Shown here: in pieces, positions 61,220 through 64,000 of the stretch | How the letters are laid out: each line of letters starts with the position of its first letter | Position numbering within the stretch: position 1 is the stretch's first letter | DNA from: Sphingomonas sp. BK235 | GTDB taxonomy: Bacteria > Pseudomonadota > Alphaproteobacteria > Sphingomonadales > Sphingomonadaceae | Assembly: GCF_004345855.1 (NCBI RefSeq) | Contig: NZ_SLXN01000003.1 | Coordinates: 434,001-498,000 of the forward strand | Reading direction: 5' to 3' | Length of the DNA stretch: 64,000 nucleotides | Notes under the pieces: generated by a model | What the model was told of the DNA's origin: nothing | Seen by the model: the letters and a program-made list of their open reading frames with translations, nothing else | Database searches by the model: none | Made by a program: the position numbers and the translations under genes

Positions 61220-63810
61220 CCGCCCCCACGCCGATGATGGCGCAATATCTCGCGCTCAAGGCGGAGGCGGCGGACTGTCTGCTGTTTTACCGCATGGGCG
61301 ACTTCTTCGAACTGTTCTTCGACGACGCGCGCGTCGCCGCGCAGGTGCTCGATATCGCGCTCACCTCGCGCGGCGAGCACGCGGGTGAGAAGATCCCGAT
61401 GTGCGGCGTGCCGGTCCACGCCGCCACCGCCTATCTCCAGCGCCTCATCAAGGCGGGCCACCGCGTCGCCATCGCCGAACAGACCGAGACGCCCGACGCG
61501 GCGCGCAAGGCGCGCGGCTCCAAGGCGCTGGTCGAGCGCGCGATCGTCCGCGTCGTCACCGCCGGCACGCTGACCGAGGAGACTTTGCTCGACTCGCGCG
61601 CCGCCAATTGGTGCGTCGCGGTCGGCGAGGCCGCGGGCGAGGTCGCGCTCGCCGCCGCCGACGTCTCCACCGGCCGCTTCGAGGTAATCGCCTGCGACCG
61701 CGCCGGCCTCGCCGCCGAGCTCGCCCGGCTCGGCGCGGCCGAGGTGATCGCCGCGGAGGAGAGCGACGCCCCCGCCACGGTGCGGCGCCCGCGCGGCGAG
61801 TTCGACAGCGGCGCGGGCGAGGCGCGGCTTAAGCGGCTGTTCGGCGTAGCGACGCTCGACGGCTTCGGCCAGTTCGGTCGCGCCGCGCTCGCGGCGGCGG
61901 GCGGGCTGGTCGCCTATCTCGACCATACCGCCAAGGGGCAGCTGCCCTTCCTGCGCCCGCCGGTGCTGGCCGCCGCGCGCGACGCGATGGCGATCGACGC
62001 CGCCACGCGCGAGAGCCTCGAGCTGACCTGCACCGCCGCGGGCCAGCGCAAGGGCAGCCTGCTCGACGCGGTCGATCGTACCGTCACCGGCGCCGGCGCC
62101 CGGCTGCTCGCCGCGGATCTGGGCGCGCCGCTGATGGCGCGCGACGCGATCGAGGCGCGGCTCGACCTCGTCCAGCTCCTCCACGACGATGCCGCCTTGC
62201 GCGAGCGCGTGCGCGCCGCGCTGCGCGCGCTGCCCGACATCGGCCGCGCGCTGGGGCGGCTGGCGGCAGGCCGCGGCAGCCCGCGCGACCTCGGCCAGTT
62301 GCGCGACGGACTCGACGGCGCCTGGACCATCGGCGAGCGGCTCGGCGCGCTGGAGCCGGCGCCCGCGCTGCTGCGCGAGCTGGCGCCGCGGCTGCGCGGC
62401 CATGGTGCGCTGATCGACCTGCTCAAGCGCGCGCTCGTCCCCGCGCCGCCGATCGAGGCGAGCGACGGTGGCTATATCGCCGCTGGCTATGACGCCGCGC
62501 TCGACGCGCTGCGCGAGACCGGCAGCGGCGGCCGCCGCGCCATCGCCGCGCTGGAGACGAGCTTCCGCGAGCGCACCAAGATCGCCGCGCTCAAGATCCG
62601 CCACAACGGCGTGCTCGGCTATCACATCGAGGTGCCCGCGCGCGTCGCCGACCCGCTGATGCGCGCCGACTCGGGCTTCACCCATCGCCAGACGCTCGCC
62701 GGGGTGGTGCGCTTCAACGCGCCCGAGCTGCATGAGGTGGCGGCCAGCGTCACCCAGGCGGGGGCGCATGCGCTCGCGGCCGAGGCGGCGCATCTCGAAG
62801 AGCTCACCGCCACCGCGCTCGCCGGACGCGAGGCGATCGCCGCGACCGCGGACGCGCTTGCCCGGCTCGACGTCGCCGCCGGGCTGGCCGAGCGCGCCGC
62901 CGAGGGCGGCTGGGCGCGGCCGAGCTTCGCCGCGGAAGCCTGTTTCGACGTGCGCGAGGGGCGTCACCCCGTCGTCGAGGCGGCGCTGGCGAAGAGCGGC
63001 GACCGCTTCGTCGCCAACGATTGCGCGCTCGGCGGTACGGCGGCGCGGCTGTGGCTCGTCACCGGACCCAACATGGGCGGCAAATCGACCTTCCTGCGCC
63101 AGAACGCGCTGATCGCGGTGCTGGCGCAGGCGGGCGCCTATGTCCCCGCCGCGGCGGCGCGGCTGGGACTGGTCGATCGCTTGTTCAGCCGGGTCGGCGC
63201 GTCGGACAATCTCGCGCGCGGCCGCTCCACCTTCATGGTCGAGATGGTCGAGACCGCCGCGATCCTCGCGCAGGCGACGCCGGACAGTCTCGTGATCCTC
63301 GACGAGGTCGGGCGCGGGACCAGCACCTATGACGGTCTCGCCATCGCTTGGGCCGTGGTGGAGGCGATCCACGAGGACAATCGCTGCCGCTGCCTGTTCG
63401 CCACCCATTATCACGAGCTGACGCGTCTGGCGGAGCGGTGCGACTCGCTGTCGCTCCACCATGTCCGCGCGCGCGAGTGGAAGGGCGAGCTGGTGCTGCT
63501 CCACGAGGTCGCCGACGGGCCGGCGGATCGCAGCTACGGCCTGGCGGTGGCGCGGCTGGCGGGCATGCCGCCCGCCACGGTGCAGCGCGCCAAGGCGGTG
63601 CTGGCGAAGCTGGAGGCGGGGCGCGCCAGGACCGGCGGGCTGGCGGCGGGGCTGGACGACCTGCCGCTGTTCGCCGCCGCGGCGCAGGCGGAGGAGGCGC
63701 AGTGCGACGCCATCCGCACCGAGGTCGAGGCGCTCGACGTCGACGCGCTGACTCCGCGCGAGGCGCTCGACACCTTGTACCGGCTCAAGGCGCTGGCGCG
63801 CGAGGGCTGA
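61216..63810 (+). CDS. mutS: DNA mismatch repair protein MutS
   Basis: 864 residues. The mismatch-reading Phe-x-Glu is F30-F31-E32 in GDFFELF. Walker A is GPNMGGKST (617-625), followed by the Walker B region LVILDEVGRGTSTYDGL and FATHYHEL. Full-length. It starts in the toxin stop codon (ATGA). This position behind a toxin-antitoxin pair is unusual for mutS. Confidence 0.97.
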   Translation: MTAPTPMMAQYLALKAEAADCLLFYRMGDFFELFFDDARVAAQVLDIALTSRGEHAGEKIPMCGVPVHAATAYLQRLIKAGHRVAIAEQTETPDAARKARGSKALVERAIVRVVTAGTLTEETLLDSRAANWCVAVGEAAGEVALAAADVSTGRFEVIACDRAGLAAELARLGAAEVIAAEESDAPATVRRPRGEFDSGAGEARLKRLFGVATLDGFGQFGRAALAAAGGLVAYLDHTAKGQLPFLRPPVLAAARDAMAIDAATRESLELTCTAAGQRKGSLLDAVDRTVTGAGARLLAADLGAPLMARDAIEARLDLVQLLHDDAALRERVRAALRALPDIGRALGRLAAGRGSPRDLGQLRDGLDGAWTIGERLGALEPAPALLRELAPRLRGHGALIDLLKRALVPAPPIEASDGGYIAAGYDAALDALRETGSGGRRAIAALETSFRERTKIAALKIRHNGVLGYHIEVPARVADPLMRADSGFTHRQTLAGVVRFNAPELHEVAASVTQAGAHALAAEAAHLEELTATALAGREAIAATADALARLDVAAGLAERAAEGGWARPSFAAEACFDVREGRHPVVEAALAKSGDRFVANDCALGGTAARLWLVTGPNMGGKSTFLRQNALIAVLAQAGAYVPAAAARLGLVDRLFSRVGASDNLARGRSTFMVEMVETAAILAQATPDSLVILDEVGRGTSTYDGLAIAWAVVEAIHEDNRCRCLFATHYHELTRLAERCDSLSLHHVRAREWKGELVLLHEVADGPADRSYGLAVARLAGMPPATVQRAKAVLAKLEAGRARTGGLAAGLDDLPLFAAAAQAEEAQCDAIRTEVEALDVDALTPREALDTLYRLKALAREG

Positions 63811-63842
63811 ACGCCGCGGCGGGGGGGGGCGTTGCCCTCGGC

Positions 63843-64000
63843 TCAGGCCGCCGCCTTGGCCAGCCCCTTCGACAATTGCAGCGCGCCGTGCAGCCGCGCC
63901 TTGGGATCGCCCCAGGCGCGCGAAAGTGCCAGCTTGCTGTCGGGCCGCAGCTTGGCCACGCCGCCGAGCCGGTCGACATAAGCGAGCAGCCCCGGCACGT
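63843..64000 (-). CDS. C-terminal end of an unidentified gene (5' end outside window)
   Basis: Only the last 52 codons are present. The tail reads PGLLAYVDRLGGVAKLRPD, then KLALSRAWGDPKARLHG, ending LAKAAA. The composition fits a coding region, but I do not recognise the family. It converges on mutS (32-bp gap). Confidence 0.5.
   Translation of the reverse strand, partial: VPGLLAYVDRLGGVAKLRPDSKLALSRAWGDPKARLHGALQLSKGLAKAAA

Noticed and set aside
61186..63504. 772-codon open frame opposite mutS
   Set aside because: Shadow of mutS with Arg/Gly/Ala-rich translation and no start context.

Overview
The window is GC-rich, densely packed chromosomal DNA with many GTG starts and many 1-8 nt gene overlaps. 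It probably comes from a Sphingomonas-like alphaproteobacterium. That is inferred from the split F1Fo operon (only atpI-B-E-b'-b here), a large TonB-dependent receptor beside glycoside hydrolases, a bactofilin paired with an M23 peptidase, and small palindromic intergenic repeats. I see no rRNA, tRNA, CRISPR array, phage or insertion sequence.

Layout. 1-9.5 kb: the end of pgk, a MaoC-type hydratase, a nucleotide pyrophosphatase/phosphodiesterase lipoprotein, a His/Met-rich outer-membrane protein with a small partner, ychF, a TetR regulator, a lipoprotein and an orphan protein. 9.5-13.9 kb: an EmrA-EmrB-outer-membrane-factor multidrug operon behind a promoter whose -10 lies in a perfect 23-bp palindrome. 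14-20 kb: a glycan-use locus (GH43 and GH5 divergent from a TonB-dependent receptor, then a FadR-type regulator). 20-24.5 kb: mobA, M23 peptidase plus bactofilin, purB, radC. 24.5-31 kb: ydbH-ynbE-ydbL-type genes, then the Fo part of ATP synthase. 31-39.3 kb: DUF885 peptidase-like protein, uvrC, a chemotaxis receptor, recO, leuB. 39.4-43.8 kb: a PMT-type glycosyltransferase, then a chain of overlapping genes metZ-apaG-lysR-GNAT. 43.8-49.9 kb: a second glycan locus (LacI regulator divergent from MFS transporter, GH43 beta-xylosidase, Tat-exported GH127). 49.9-57.7 kb: a small secreted protein and a LysR regulator divergent from an RND permease-adaptor-outer-membrane-factor operon. 57.8-64 kb: maeB, ogt, a RelE/ParE toxin-antitoxin pair overlapping mutS, and the end of an unidentified gene.

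How the genes fit together. The two glycan loci look complementary: one receptor-based uptake locus and one inner-membrane transport plus arabinoxylan-side-chain locus, each with its own regulator. The two efflux operons are of different classes (MFS and RND), each with a dedicated outer-membrane factor. DNA repair is well represented (uvrC, recO, radC, ogt, mutS).

The most unusual structure is in the gaps between genes. There are two size-constant classes of palindromic repeat: about 77 bp (six copies plus a half copy) and exactly 96 bp (four copies with shared ends but two different inner hairpins). One 96-bp copy sits inside the RND operon and seems to provide the start codon of the next gene. 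The toxin-antitoxin pair coupled to mutS is the other arrangement most worth checking. No wholly new system is evident. All functions are read from the sequence and family knowledge; no searches were run.
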